Part shown: piece by piece, positions 34,944 to 43,649 of the stretch
Numbering within the stretch: position 1 is the stretch's first letter
Layout: each line of letters opens with the position of its first letter
NCBI GenBank assembly: GCA_046349615.1
Contig: JAXMBZ010000003.1
Span: 310,001 to 374,000, forward strand
Length of the DNA: 64,000 bases
From: JADJNY01 sp046349615
GTDB lineage: Bacteria; Planctomycetota; UBA1135; GCA-002686595
Reading direction: 5' to 3'
The notes under the pieces: generated by a model
The model's input: the letters and a program-made list of their open reading frames with translations, nothing else
The model's database searches: none
What the model was told of the DNA's origin: nothing
Translations under genes and position numbers: made by a program

Positions 34944-36029
34944 CTAGAACTTCCGCCTCCGCGGCGGCGGGGTCGTGCGCGGGCGCTCGGGCACGTCGCG
35001 GTCGAACGCGAGTCGATCGCGGCCGGCGAGCTGGGCCTGGATGTCCTCGATCAGCTCCTGCCAGGACTGGTATCGGACCTCCGCTTCCTTGGCCATCATC
35101 TTCTGCACGAAGTAGGCGAGGTGCGGCGAGAAGCCGCGCGACTTGAGCTCGGGCGAGGAGAGCGCCTGCGTCACCTGCTTGCGTAGCACCTCGCTGTCCT
35201 TCGAGCCTTCGAAGGGGAGCCGGCCGACGACGAGGTGGAAAAGCGTCACGCCGAGCGAGTAGACGTCGCTGCGCAGGTCCGCCGCGGCGCCGCCGCGCGC
35301 CTGCTCGGGCGAGAGGTACGCGACCGTGCCGACCGCGGCGCCCTCCGCGGGCGGCGCGCCGGCGGCGGCCTTCGGGTCCGTCGAGGCCGCGAAGCCGAGG
35401 TCGATCAGCTTCACGCGTCCGCTGGAGTCGAGCATGATGTTGCCCGGCTTGACGTCGCGGTGGACGAGTTCCTTCCCGGCGAGGTAGCGCATCGTCTCGG
35501 CGACGGAGAGCACGATCCGCAGCGCCTCCGCCTCGCCGAACGGCTCGCCCTGGTCGAGGTGCTCGAGCAACGTCGTCCCGTCGATGCACTCGAGGCGCGC
35601 GAAGTAGGTCGTGTTGTGTTTCGCGACACCGAAGCCCTTGACGAGCCCCGGATGGTCGAGCGCCTCGAGCAGCCGCGCCTCGCGCACGAACGCCTGGCGG
35701 ATCGCGTCGTTGCGGACGCACTCGGGCTTGAGCACCTTGAGCGCGACGATGCGCCCCGACTTCTTGTCGAGCGTGCGGAACACGTCCGCGGTTCCGCCGG
35801 TGCCGAGCTTCGCGATCACGTCGTAGCCCGGGATCTCGGGGATCTCGCCCGCGTTCGTGCGGCGCAGGCGCGCGATCTCCGCGGCGGTCCAGCCGAGGCG
35901 CGCGGCGAGCAGTCCGTCGAGCGGCTCGCCCCCTTTTAATAGAGGCAGGAGCGCCTCCGCCTCCGCGCGGCTCACGAGGCCGCGGTGGACGAGCAGGGCG
36001 AGGAAGCGGGTGTCGTCGGAGCCGGTCAT
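34944..36029 (-). CDS. Ser/Thr protein kinase (Hanks type)
   Basis: 361 residues. Kinase domain at about 68-340: glycine loop KLGTGGTADVF, catalytic K98 in VALKVLK, E117 in FVREARLLE, HRDVKPGN loop (H190-D192), DLG instead of DFG at 210-212, activation segment ending VAYLSPEQA and the subdomain IX text RSDVYSLGVTLFHLVVGRLPFEG. There is no membrane helix, unlike many PknB-type kinases; the C-terminus is short, Pro/Arg-rich. A 65-residue N-terminal helical region (FLALLVHRGLVSRAEAEALLPL) recurs in planctomycete kinases as far as I recall. Start at ATG 36029 is chosen because the upstream extension is Arg/Pro-rich noise. Confidence 0.92.
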   Translation of the reverse strand: MTGSDDTRFLALLVHRGLVSRAEAEALLPLLKGGEPLDGLLAARLGWTAAEIARLRRTNAGEIPEIPGYDVIAKLGTGGTADVFRTLDKKSGRIVALKVLKPECVRNDAIRQAFVREARLLEALDHPGLVKGFGVAKHNTTYFARLECIDGTTLLEHLDQGEPFGEAEALRIVLSVAETMRYLAGKELVHRDVKPGNIMLDSSGRVKLIDLGFAASTDPKAAAGAPPAEGAAVGTVAYLSPEQARGGAAADLRSDVYSLGVTLFHLVVGRLPFEGSKDSEVLRKQVTQALSSPELKSRGFSPHLAYFVQKMMAKEAEVRYQSWQELIEDIQAQLAGRDRLAFDRDVPERPRTTPPPRRRKF

Positions 36030-36246
36030 CGCTCCTGAATCTAGCGGGCCGCGCGCCGTCGCCGCCACCGCCGCGCGGGTCCATGCCGGAGGAGCGGGCC
36101 CTCCGCGCGGTGTTTTCCACCTTCCGTCAAGGCTCGCGGCGAGCGGTGCCGAAGGTAGCCCCGATGCCGGGCGCCGCGCGCTCCGGACGCCGCGCGACCC
36201 CCTCGTCCGCGGCCGCCGAGAGCCTCGCGCGCCCCCCCCGTCCCGC

Positions 36247-37566
36247 GTGAACACGAGCAAGAGTCGCAGCGTCTACCGCTACTTCGAACCGGCCGATGCG
36301 TTCGTCCAGATCCTCGTCTGCGACGGAAGCGCGCTCGACGTCGCGTCCTCGAGCGGCCTGAACCGGGCGAGCTATCGCCGGCTCGTCGTCCAGACCTGCT
36401 GTCCCGAGTTGCGCGCGGACTTCAAGGCGCGGCTCGAAGCGTGGATGCCCGAGGACCCGCTGCTCGCCGAGGACCTGCTCTACCAGTTGTGCGTCGAGGT
36501 CAACCCGAGCCTCGACATCCACACGGTGCGCCTGCGCGCCGACGCGCGCGGCGAGACGGAGCGCGAGCCCGGCACGGAGCGCCGCGGCGCGCCGCCCGAG
36601 GAGGAGTTCCACCTCCGCCTCCGCCGCAAGATCCACGACCTCGAGCGCCGCCTCCTGCGCCACGTGATCGGCCAGGACCGCGCGGTCGGCTCCGTCGCGA
36701 AGGCGCTCGAGAAGGCGGCCGCCGGCCTCGCCGCGCCGAACCGCCCGCTCTCGACGTTCCTCTTCCTCGGCCGCACGGGCACGGGCAAGACGGAGCTCGC
36801 GCGCTCGCTCGCCTCGGAGGTCTTCGCGGACGGCAAGTCGAAGGGCCTCGTCCGCATCGACTGCAGCGAGTACGCGCTCGCCCACGAGTACGCGAAGCTG
36901 ATCGGCTCGCCGCCGGGCTACGTCGGCCACGAGGAAGGCGGGCAGCTCACGGAAGCGGTCGCCAAGAACCCCGAGTCCGTCGTGCTCTTCGACGAGATCG
37001 AGAAGGCGCACCCGCGGATGCACAACCTGCTGCTCCAGATCCTGGAAGACGGCGGGCTGACCGACTCGAAGGGCCGCCGCGTCAGCTTCGAGCGCGCGTG
37101 CGTGATCCTGACGTCGAACGCCGGCGCGTCCGAGATGGTCGACGCGCGCCGCCGCGTCGGCTTCGAGCGCACGCAGGTGCTCGGCGACGCGCGCCTGCGC
37201 GAGATCGCGATCGAAGCGCTCGAGCGGCAGTTCACGCCCGAGTTCCTCGGCCGCCTCGACGAGACGATCGTCTTCGCCGAGCTCGACCCCGACGCCGCGC
37301 GCGCGATCGCGCAGCGCCAGCTCACGGAGCTCGCCGCGCGCGCGCGCCGTCGCGGCCTGCGCGTCGCGTTCACGCCCGCGGTCGCGCGCTGGGTCGCCCA
37401 GCGCGGTTTCTCGGCCGATTACGGCGCGCGCGAGATCCGGCGCGTCGTCCAGCGCGAGGTCGAGTCGCCGCTCTCGAGCTTCGTGCTCGCGCACGAAGCC
37501 CGCACGTCGCGGATGATCCGCGTGCGCGTGCAGGACGACGACGTCGTGTTCGCGTACGATCGTTGA
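36247..37566 (+). CDS. Single-ring ClpA/ClpB-like AAA+ protein
   Basis: 439 residues from GTG 36247. Residues about 133-335 match the second (D2) AAA+ domain of ClpA/B/C: VIGQDRAVGSVAKALEKA, Walker A GRTGTGKTELA (175-185), pore loop PPGYVGHEEGGQLTEAV, Walker B VVLFDEIEKAHP (245-256), sensor 1 LTSNAGA, arginine finger region PEFLGRLDETIVF, and then the D2 small domain with YGAREIRRVVQREVESPLS. The N-domain and the first ATPase ring of ClpB/ClpA are absent. They are replaced by a roughly 120-residue region (VYRYFEPADAFVQILVCDGSAL) without known family. It is not ClpX, which has a zinc finger. No IGF/L ClpP-loop is obvious, so a remodelling rather than proteolytic role is likely. Confidence 0.85.
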   Translation: MNTSKSRSVYRYFEPADAFVQILVCDGSALDVASSSGLNRASYRRLVVQTCCPELRADFKARLEAWMPEDPLLAEDLLYQLCVEVNPSLDIHTVRLRADARGETEREPGTERRGAPPEEEFHLRLRRKIHDLERRLLRHVIGQDRAVGSVAKALEKAAAGLAAPNRPLSTFLFLGRTGTGKTELARSLASEVFADGKSKGLVRIDCSEYALAHEYAKLIGSPPGYVGHEEGGQLTEAVAKNPESVVLFDEIEKAHPRMHNLLLQILEDGGLTDSKGRRVSFERACVILTSNAGASEMVDARRRVGFERTQVLGDARLREIAIEALERQFTPEFLGRLDETIVFAELDPDAARAIAQRQLTELAARARRRGLRVAFTPAVARWVAQRGFSADYGAREIRRVVQREVESPLSSFVLAHEARTSRMIRVRVQDDDVVFAYDR

Positions 37567-38208
37567 CGCTGGACTCGCGCTCGCGCGTGTGCTCACGCGC
37601 GGATGCGTGGTGCGCGCGAGCCCCGCGTGGAGCGCGCGCGAAACACCACGAGCGCTTGCGCTTCGTCGCGCACCCCCACGAGCGCTAGCGGCGCCCAGCG
37701 CTCGTCCCGGAATCGGGCTCGATCGAGCTCCGCGCACGCGCCGAGCGCCCCGTGTTTTCCTCGGGATTTCCAGGCGAAACTCGCCGCGCGCTCGCTCGAC
37801 GCGCTCGCAAATCGCAACGCCCTTCGCCACGCGAGCTTGAACGCGTCGATGCGCGCGCGAACGCGCCGTCGAACGCGTCGCACGCACGACGAAACACGCG
37901 CGAGCTCTTCACGCCGCGTCAACTCGCTCTACACTCGGGGCACGCGTTGAATCTCAGGGGGCTCGCGCGCGTTCGGCAAGGCGCGCGAGGTGGGTCGCGG
38001 CGGGGAACCGCCGCCCGTTCAGGAGACAGACCGCCGCGTGCGGAACTGCGCCGGAGCGTGCTCGCAGGGAGCTGCCTTCGTTCCGCCTCGAGCTCGTCGC
38101 CGCATTTCCGCCGATCCGGAAGTGCGTCCAGGTGCGTCCACGCCGCCGGTCCGCGCCTCGAACCCCGCTCCCTCCGCACGGGATCCGTCCTGCTCCGTGC
38201 TTCCGGCC
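37567..38208. other. 640-nt region without a convincing gene
   Basis: No frame here shows recognisable protein motifs; several Arg/Ala-rich ORFs on both strands overlap. It holds a hairpin (cgcgcgtg / cacgcgcg, 37582-37601) just after the AAA+ gene stop and a promoter-like sequence near 37908-37935. GC is slightly lower and short AT-rich patches (gttttcctcgggatttcc) occur, so it is probably regulatory sequence plus a long leader for the coupling-protein gene. Confidence 0.4.
37908..37935 (+). promoter_or_regulatory. Possible sigma-70-type promoter for the TraG-like gene
   Basis: TTCACG and TACACT are separated by 16 nt in a locally AT-richer stretch, about 270 nt upstream of the ATG at 38209. 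It is called only by resemblance to -35/-10 consensus. Confidence 0.3.
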
Positions 38209-40335
38209 ATGAACGAATCCGAGTTCCACTTCCCCTTCGAGAACGAGTCCTTCCTTTCCTCGGACGAAGCGCTGCCGCGTCGGCCGCGCCGTTCGCCCGA
38301 GGGCCTGCACGGCGCCGCGCGCCTCGCCGACGAAGCCGCGCTCGCACCGTGGCTCTCCGTCGACGCGAACGCGAAGCACGTCACGCGCCTCGCGTGGTTC
38401 TCGCCGATCGTCGAGGACCTCGACGCTCCGCTCGGCGTGCGCGCGCTCTTCCAGCGCACGCTCTGCATCCCCGAGCACGAGCGCAACCGCCACCTCCTGA
38501 TCGTCGGCCAACCCGGCACCGGCAAGACGACGGCGTTCGTCCTGCCGCTGATCTACTCCGACCTCGCCGACCCCGAGCGCGGCGTGATCGTGTTCGACGC
38601 GAAGGGCGAGCTCGCGCCCTTCGTCCGCGTCGCGGCGAAGCGCGCCGGCCGCGCGGAGCCCGTCCAGGTGCTCAACTTCGCCGATCGGACGCGCTCGCTC
38701 GGCTGGAACCCGCTCGAGACGCTGCCGACCGACCCGGCCGAGCTCGAATCGCGCGCCTACGAGCTCGCCCACGCGCTCTGCTGGGCGACCGAGGTGCGCG
38801 ACCAGGGCCACGACTCGGTCTTCTTCCTCAACTGCTCGATCAACCTGATCGCCGGGCTCGTCCAGGGTCTCGTGCTCGACGCGTCCGAGCGCCCGTGCCT
38901 CGCGCGCGTGCGCGAGATCCTCGAGCTCCCGCGCGAGGAGTTCTTCGCCTGGCTGCGCGAGCACGCGCAGGTCCCGAGCCTCGTCACGTTCCACTCGTAC
39001 CTGAAGAGCGCGTCGTGGAACGCCGAGACCGTCCTCGCGGACGCGCAGAGCCGCCTCTCCGCGCTGCGCGACCAGGACCTCGCGTCCGTGACGTCGAAGA
39101 ACGAGCTCGACCTCGACCGCCTGATCGACGGCGGCGGCGTGCTCGTCGTCGAGATGCGCGAGGCCGACATCCCGCGCCTGCGCCCGTTCTGGAACCTCTT
39201 CTGCTCGCACCTGCTCGACCACCTGACTCGGCGCGCGTCGCGCGAGCCCCGCGCGCAGCTCCCGCGCCCCGTGTCGATCCACCTCGACGAGTTCGCGAGC
39301 TCGATCGGGCGCATCCCGAACTTCGAGATCTCCGTGAACACGCTGCGCGGCCCGCGCGTCGCGATCACGGCCGCGACGCAGAGCCTCGGGCAGGTCGCGC
39401 ACCTCTACGGCGCGGCGAAGGACGCGGTCCTCGCCGGCTTCAACTCCAAGGTGTTCCTCGCGGGGCTCGAGCGCGTCGACGCCGAGTACGCATCGGCGCT
39501 CGCCGGCACGATGAGCGCGCAGATCGTGACGCGCATCGAGGAGCAGGACCGGCGCGCGACGCAGGGCTTCCGCGACGCCGCGCGCCACCACTCGTCGGTG
39601 CCGCGGCCGCTCTTCTTCCCCGAGGAGATCGCGCGCCCGCCGAAGCACTTCCTGCTCGGCGCGCCCGCGACCTTCTTCCTGCCCGGCACGCCGCCGTTCC
39701 AGGCGTGGGTCGGGCGCGCGTACGAGGTCCCGGGGCTGCGCGACGTGCTCGGCAGCGTCGCGAAGGAGCGGCCGGAGACCGCGCGGCGCGCGCTCCCGCT
39801 CCTGTGGAAGCCCACGCGGCGTCCGGGGGTCCTGCTCCCGCGCGCGGCGGGCAAGAACGTCCTCGAGGCGCGCTACGAGCGGCTCAAGCGCAAGCTCGCG
39901 TTCGAGCACGCGAGCGTCGCGGCGCGCACGTGGTGGCTGCGCTTCGAGGAGAAGCACCGAAAGCAGCTCGCGGGGCTCGTGCAGCTCCTCGAGTCGCTCG
40001 TGGAGCACTCGAGCACGCTCGACGACCTCCACGGCGCGCACCGCATCACGTGCCGCGACGAGCCGAACGTGCTCGCGAGCTACGTGCGCTACCAGCGCAC
40101 GCTGCGCGACCTCGACGTGCGCGAGCAGCTCGACCTCGGCTGGCCGCCCGAGCCGAAGGACGAGCGCAGGCCCTCGGCGGAGTCCGAGCGCGACGCGGGC
40201 CCACGGAGCGACCGCGAGCCCGACGCACGTTGCGACCGCGAGCCCGACGCACGCGGCGAGCGCGAGCCCGACGCGCGCGGCGACCGCGAAAGCGAACCGC
40301 CGCACGACGGCGCCAACGGATCCCGGCAGGGGTGA
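38209..40335 (+). CDS. VirD4/TraG-family coupling-protein-like ATPase (orphan)
   Basis: 708 residues. The RecA-like ATPase of type IV coupling proteins is recognised by HLLIVGQPGTGKTTAFVLPLI (Walker A 100-108), RGVIVFDAKGEL (Walker B-like, 125-134), NFADRTRSLGWNPLE, the long all-alpha insertion and SIHLDEFASSIGRIPNFE (about 355-372) followed by ITAATQSLGQVAHLYG. The N-terminal membrane helices of TraG/VirD4 are missing, so this is a soluble form like TrwB-deltaN70. The C-terminal 70 residues are charged and include a tandem repeat. No relaxase, mating-channel or integrase gene is nearby, so it is an orphan; a non-conjugative role is possible. Confidence 0.8.
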   Translation: MNESEFHFPFENESFLSSDEALPRRPRRSPEGLHGAARLADEAALAPWLSVDANAKHVTRLAWFSPIVEDLDAPLGVRALFQRTLCIPEHERNRHLLIVGQPGTGKTTAFVLPLIYSDLADPERGVIVFDAKGELAPFVRVAAKRAGRAEPVQVLNFADRTRSLGWNPLETLPTDPAELESRAYELAHALCWATEVRDQGHDSVFFLNCSINLIAGLVQGLVLDASERPCLARVREILELPREEFFAWLREHAQVPSLVTFHSYLKSASWNAETVLADAQSRLSALRDQDLASVTSKNELDLDRLIDGGGVLVVEMREADIPRLRPFWNLFCSHLLDHLTRRASREPRAQLPRPVSIHLDEFASSIGRIPNFEISVNTLRGPRVAITAATQSLGQVAHLYGAAKDAVLAGFNSKVFLAGLERVDAEYASALAGTMSAQIVTRIEEQDRRATQGFRDAARHHSSVPRPLFFPEEIARPPKHFLLGAPATFFLPGTPPFQAWVGRAYEVPGLRDVLGSVAKERPETARRALPLLWKPTRRPGVLLPRAAGKNVLEARYERLKRKLAFEHASVAARTWWLRFEEKHRKQLAGLVQLLESLVEHSSTLDDLHGAHRITCRDEPNVLASYVRYQRTLRDLDVREQLDLGWPPEPKDERRPSAESERDAGPRSDREPDARCDREPDARGEREPDARGDRESEPPHDGANGSRQG
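40210..40290 (+). repeat. 24-nt tandem repeat in the 3' end of the TraG-like gene
   Basis: Just over three copies of a 24-nt unit (copies begin at 40210, 40234, 40258 and a partial at 40282) encode (D/E)REPDAR(C/G). Unit divergence is one to three bases, so copy number could vary between strains. Confidence 0.8.
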
Positions 40336-40547
40336 CGGCATCGCGGACGGTCCGGTTCCGGTCGAGCCTTCGGGGGAGGGCTCCCGGGCCGGACCGCCCC
40401 GATCCGTGTGCGCGCGCGGCGCGGACGTCGGCAGGCGTCCGCGCCGCGCGCGGGCGTGGGGCGCGGACGGGAACTCGGCTCCCCGCCCGCCTTCCGCCCC
40501 ATCGCCGCCCCCGATATCCTGCGCGCGCCGCGCTCCGGCCCTGCGCC

Positions 40548-41990
40548 ATGCTCCTCGCCTCCTGGATCTCCGTCCCGCTGCTCTCCGCGTTCGCGGCGTT
40601 CGGCGGCGCGCCGGACGCGCCGAAGACACAGGCGCCCGCCGCTACTGCCGGGCAGACGGTGCAGGATCCCTTCGCCGACGACGCCGTCGTCGCGAGCGCG
40701 TTCGACTCGACCGTGACGTGGAAGGAGCTCGAGCCCGTCTTCTTCCTCCGCCGCGTCCTCTCGAAGGACGGCCGCGACGCGCTCCAGCACCTCGCGAAGT
40801 CGCGCGTGCTCGAGGTCGCCGCCGCGGAACAAGGCGTCGTCGTCCCCGAGAAGGAGATCGACGCGCGCATCGCCGACATCGAGAAGCAGCTCCTCGCCGC
40901 CGGCGACCCCGAGGGTCTCGCGGGCCAGATGAAGAAGGCGCACATGACGCCCGCCGAGTTCCGCCGCTACCTCCGCCTCGCGGTCGCGCAGGAGGTGCTG
41001 ACGCGCCGCGCGCTCGGCAAGAAGGACGGCGAGCCCGTCACGACCGAACAACAGGAGCTCTGGCTCGACCACGCGCTCGAGGAGCGCGGCTTCGCGATGT
41101 TCCCGCCGCCGTGGAAGGACGGCATCGCCGCGAAGGCCGCCGGCGTCGAGATCACCGAGACGGAGTACCTCGCGCACCTGCGCCGGAGCCTCTCGCCCGA
41201 CACGCTCCACGACGACGCCTATCAGACGCTGCTCCTGAAGCGCGTGCGGCAGCGCATGCCCGACCTCGCGCCCGAGAAGCTCGCGAAGGCCGTCGACGAG
41301 GAGCTCCAGCGCCGTCGCGACGCCGTCGCGAGCGATCCGCGCTACAAGGGCATCCCGTACGAGAAGCTCCTCGCCGCGCAGGGCGTGCTCCCCGAACGGC
41401 TGCGCGAGGACCCCGAGCTCCAAGCGCAGGCGCTCGCGCGCCTCTGGGTCGAGCGCAACTACGACGACGCGACGTTGAAGCGCGTCTACGCCGACGAGCG
41501 CGAGCACCTCGACGCGCTCTACGGCCCCGCGATCGAGACGCGGTGGATCTTCCTGCGCGCCGCCGACTTCTCGCGCGAGGCCGACCTGCGCACGTTCAAG
41601 GACGCGGAGAAGCGGCTCGCGGAGCTCCAAGCGCGCATCAAGAGCCTCGAGGACTTCGAGCGCGCCGTGAAGGAAGCGAGCGAGGACGCGCAGACGCGCG
41701 AGAAGGGCGGCCAGCTCGGCTGGGTCACCGTCGGCACGCCGCGCCAGCCCGAAGCGGTGCGCCAGGCGGTCGAGAAGGAGTTGAAGCGCTCCCCCACGCT
41801 CGTCGCGTCGTCCCTGGGCTCGGTCGCGGGCCCCGTGCGCCTCCCGAACGGGATGGCACTCCTGTGGCTCGGCGCGCGGCGCGGCGTGCCGAGTTGGGAG
41901 CAGATGGCGTGGTTCGTCCAGCGCGAGCTCCGCCAACGCTTCCTGGACGAAGCGCTCCCGCGCGCGAAGATGGTCGACGTGTTCCAGTGA
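40548..41990 (+). CDS. Exported SurA-like peptidyl-prolyl isomerase
   Basis: 480 residues with an N-terminal signal (MLLASWISVPLLSAFAAFGG). A SurA-like helical N-domain (about 55-165: LQHLAKSRVLEVAAAEQGVVVPEKEID, MTPAEFRRYLRLAVAQEVL) is followed by further helices and a C-terminal parvulin-like domain (about 325-455: ETRWIFLRAADFS, FERAVKEASEDAQTREKGGQLGWVTVG, VAGPVRLPNGMALLWLG). The EutN-type gene starts 22 nt downstream on the same strand, so it may be cotranscribed with the microcompartment genes, although its export signal makes a direct role in a cytoplasmic shell unlikely. Confidence 0.8.
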   Translation: MLLASWISVPLLSAFAAFGGAPDAPKTQAPAATAGQTVQDPFADDAVVASAFDSTVTWKELEPVFFLRRVLSKDGRDALQHLAKSRVLEVAAAEQGVVVPEKEIDARIADIEKQLLAAGDPEGLAGQMKKAHMTPAEFRRYLRLAVAQEVLTRRALGKKDGEPVTTEQQELWLDHALEERGFAMFPPPWKDGIAAKAAGVEITETEYLAHLRRSLSPDTLHDDAYQTLLLKRVRQRMPDLAPEKLAKAVDEELQRRRDAVASDPRYKGIPYEKLLAAQGVLPERLREDPELQAQALARLWVERNYDDATLKRVYADEREHLDALYGPAIETRWIFLRAADFSREADLRTFKDAEKRLAELQARIKSLEDFERAVKEASEDAQTREKGGQLGWVTVGTPRQPEAVRQAVEKELKRSPTLVASSLGSVAGPVRLPNGMALLWLGARRGVPSWEQMAWFVQRELRQRFLDEALPRAKMVDVFQ

Positions 41991-42012
41991 GACGGACGAA
42001 CGAGGAGACGCG

Positions 42013-42306
42013 ATGTTGATCGGCAAGGTCGTGGGCAGCGTGGTCGCCACGCGCAAGGACGAGAAGCTCGAGAGCCAGAAGCTCCTGCTCGTCCAAGTGC
42101 ACGACCACAACAACAAGGCGAAGGACCAGTACGTCGTCGCCGCCGACTCGGTCGGCGCGGGGCCCGAGGACATGGTGCTCTACGCGACCGGTTCCTCCGC
42201 GCGCCAGACGCGCATCACCGAGGGCAAGCCCGTCGACGCCGTGATCATGGCGGTCGTCGACTCGTGGGACCTCGGCGGCGCGAACGTCTACGAGAAGTGG
42301 AGCTGA
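42013..42306 (+). CDS. EutN/CcmL-type microcompartment vertex protein 1 (BMC-P)
   Basis: 97 residues, the full size of the family. LIGKVVGSVVATRKDEKLESQKLLLVQ is the diagnostic N-terminus; DQYVVAADSVGAGPEDMVLYATGSSAR and PVDAVIMAVVDSWD complete the single OB-like barrel that forms pentamers capping shell vertices. It is the most canonical of the three tandem copies. Gene order PPIase, BMC-P x3, aldolase, with gaps of 22, 1 and overlapping bases, indicates one operon. Confidence 0.93.
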   Translation: MLIGKVVGSVVATRKDEKLESQKLLLVQVHDHNNKAKDQYVVAADSVGAGPEDMVLYATGSSARQTRITEGKPVDAVIMAVVDSWDLGGANVYEKWS

Positions 42307-42307
42307 G

Positions 42308-42619
42308 ATGTACCTCGCGCGCGTGATCGGCCGCGTCGTCGCGACGCAGCGCTACGAGGGGCTCGAGGGCGTGGCGCTCCAGTGGATCCAGCCGCTCGAC
42401 GAGCACGGCGCGCCGATGGGCGACGCGATGGTCGCGTGCGCGGTCGTGTCGACGGGGCCGGGCGACCTCGTCCACTTCGTCGACGGGCGCGAGGCGGCGC
42501 TCGCGTGCCCCGAGACCTTCGTGCCGGTCGACGCGTCGATCCTCGGCTTCGTCGAGCAGGCGATGTCGAGCGGGAAGGACCTCGCCGACCTCCCCGCCGC
42601 GAGCGGAGGAGCGCGCTGA
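42308..42619 (+). CDS. EutN/CcmL-type microcompartment vertex protein 2 (BMC-P)
   Basis: 103 residues, starting 2 nt after the previous stop. YLARVIGRVVATQRYEGLEGVALQW keeps the family N-terminus, and VVSTGPGDLVHFVDGREAAL with FVPVDASILGFVEQ keeps the barrel core; the 'SSAR' end-loop of copy 1 is changed. The C-terminal 20 residues extend beyond the barrel. It overlaps copy 3 by the base A of TGATG. Confidence 0.9.
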   Translation: MYLARVIGRVVATQRYEGLEGVALQWIQPLDEHGAPMGDAMVACAVVSTGPGDLVHFVDGREAALACPETFVPVDASILGFVEQAMSSGKDLADLPAASGGAR

Positions 42620-42930
42620 TGTTCCTCGCGGACGTGATCGGGACCGTCGTGTCGCCCGTGCAGATCCCGCTGCTCGACGGGAAGAAGCTCCTGCTCCTGC
42701 GGCCCGTCGGACCGGACGGCAAACCGAGCGGCAAGACGCGCATCGGCATCGACCAAGCGCGCGCCGGCGTCGGCGATCGCGTGCTCGTGCTCGACGAAGG
42801 GAACGGCGCGCGGCAGATCCTCGGCGACCCGAAGGCCGCCGCGCGCACGCTCGTCGTCGGCGTCGTCGACTACGTCGAGCGCTCCGGGACGCTCGAGTAC
42901 GACCACCAGCGCTCCCCGCGCGGAGCGTGA
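42619..42930 (+). CDS. EutN/CcmL-type microcompartment vertex protein 3 (BMC-P)
   Basis: 103 residues: FLADVIGTVVSPVQIPLLDGKKLLLLRPVG, then IGIDQARAGVGDRVLVLDEGNGARQIL and ARTLVVGVVDYVE. It has the 'DEGNGARQ' loop typical of one planctomycete EutN subgroup. Three different BMC-P paralogues in a row are a feature of the planctomycete/verrucomicrobial type of microcompartment, as described in the literature for that locus type. The gene's end overlaps the aldolase start (GTGA). Confidence 0.92.
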   Translation: MFLADVIGTVVSPVQIPLLDGKKLLLLRPVGPDGKPSGKTRIGIDQARAGVGDRVLVLDEGNGARQILGDPKAAARTLVVGVVDYVERSGTLEYDHQRSPRGA

Positions 42931-43649
42931 CGGCGATGGACCTCGGCGAGCTCGCGAAACAGCGCGGTTGGAGCGAGGAAGAAGCGCGCCTGCGCAACGC
43001 GCTCTGCGAGATCGGCAAGCTCTGCTACCAGCGCAACTACATCGTCGGCGCGGACGGCAACCTCTCCGCGAAGCTCGCGGACGGCACGATCCTGATCACG
43101 CCCGCCGGCGCGATGAAGGGCTTCCTTTCGCCGGCGAACCTCGCGCACATCGACACGGACGGTCGCGTCGTCGACGCCGGCCCGAAGCCCTCGACCGAGG
43201 TCGGCATCCACCTCGTCTCGTACCGCGAGCGGCCCGAGATGAAGGCCGTGCTCCACTGCCACCCGCCGCACGCGGTCGCGCTGACGCTCGTCGGGATCGA
43301 CATGCAGCTCCCGATCATCCCCGAGATCATCGTCACGATCGGCGGCATCCCGACCGCGCCGTTCGCGACGCCGGGCACGAACGAGCTCCCCGAGTCGATC
43401 CGCGCGATCGTGAAGTGCTCGGACACGCTCGTGATGCAGAACCACGGCTCGGTGACGCTCGGCACGAGCCTGATGGACGCGTACAAGAAGCTCGACATGC
43501 TCGAGCACACGGCGCGGATCCTGTGGCTCGCGTACTCGGTCGGCCACGTGAAGCCGCTCTCGCCCGAGGCCGTGCGGAAGCTCCTCGAGACGCGCAAGCT
43601 GCTCGGGATCCAGACGACGAACACGCTCGAGAACCGCTGCGCGCGGTGA
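42927..43649 (+). CDS. Class II (Zn) aldolase, L-fuculose-phosphate aldolase type
   Basis: 240 residues, from GTG 42927 (an ATG three codons on is the alternative). It has the class II aldolase/adducin pattern: GNLSAKLADGTILITPAG, catalytic Glu91 in KPSTEVGIH, zinc ligands His110 and His112 in VLHCHPPHA, and His173 in MQNHGSVTLG. Related enzymes cleave fuculose-1-phosphate or rhamnulose-1-phosphate to lactaldehyde and dihydroxyacetone phosphate; in planctomycete microcompartments this makes the aldehyde that is processed inside the shell. The C-terminal helix PLSPEAVRKLLETRKLLG could serve as a shell-targeting peptide, which is inference. Downstream aldehyde dehydrogenase, phosphotransacylase and BMC-H genes are absent here. 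Confidence 0.9.
   Translation: MTAMDLGELAKQRGWSEEEARLRNALCEIGKLCYQRNYIVGADGNLSAKLADGTILITPAGAMKGFLSPANLAHIDTDGRVVDAGPKPSTEVGIHLVSYRERPEMKAVLHCHPPHAVALTLVGIDMQLPIIPEIIVTIGGIPTAPFATPGTNELPESIRAIVKCSDTLVMQNHGSVTLGTSLMDAYKKLDMLEHTARILWLAYSVGHVKPLSPEAVRKLLETRKLLGIQTTNTLENRCAR

Noticed and set aside
37593..37922. 109-codon minus-strand ORF in the region between the AAA+ and TraG-like genes
   Set aside because: Basic, with no recognisable motif, no ribosome site and weak codon bias; competing ORFs on the plus strand are equally long.
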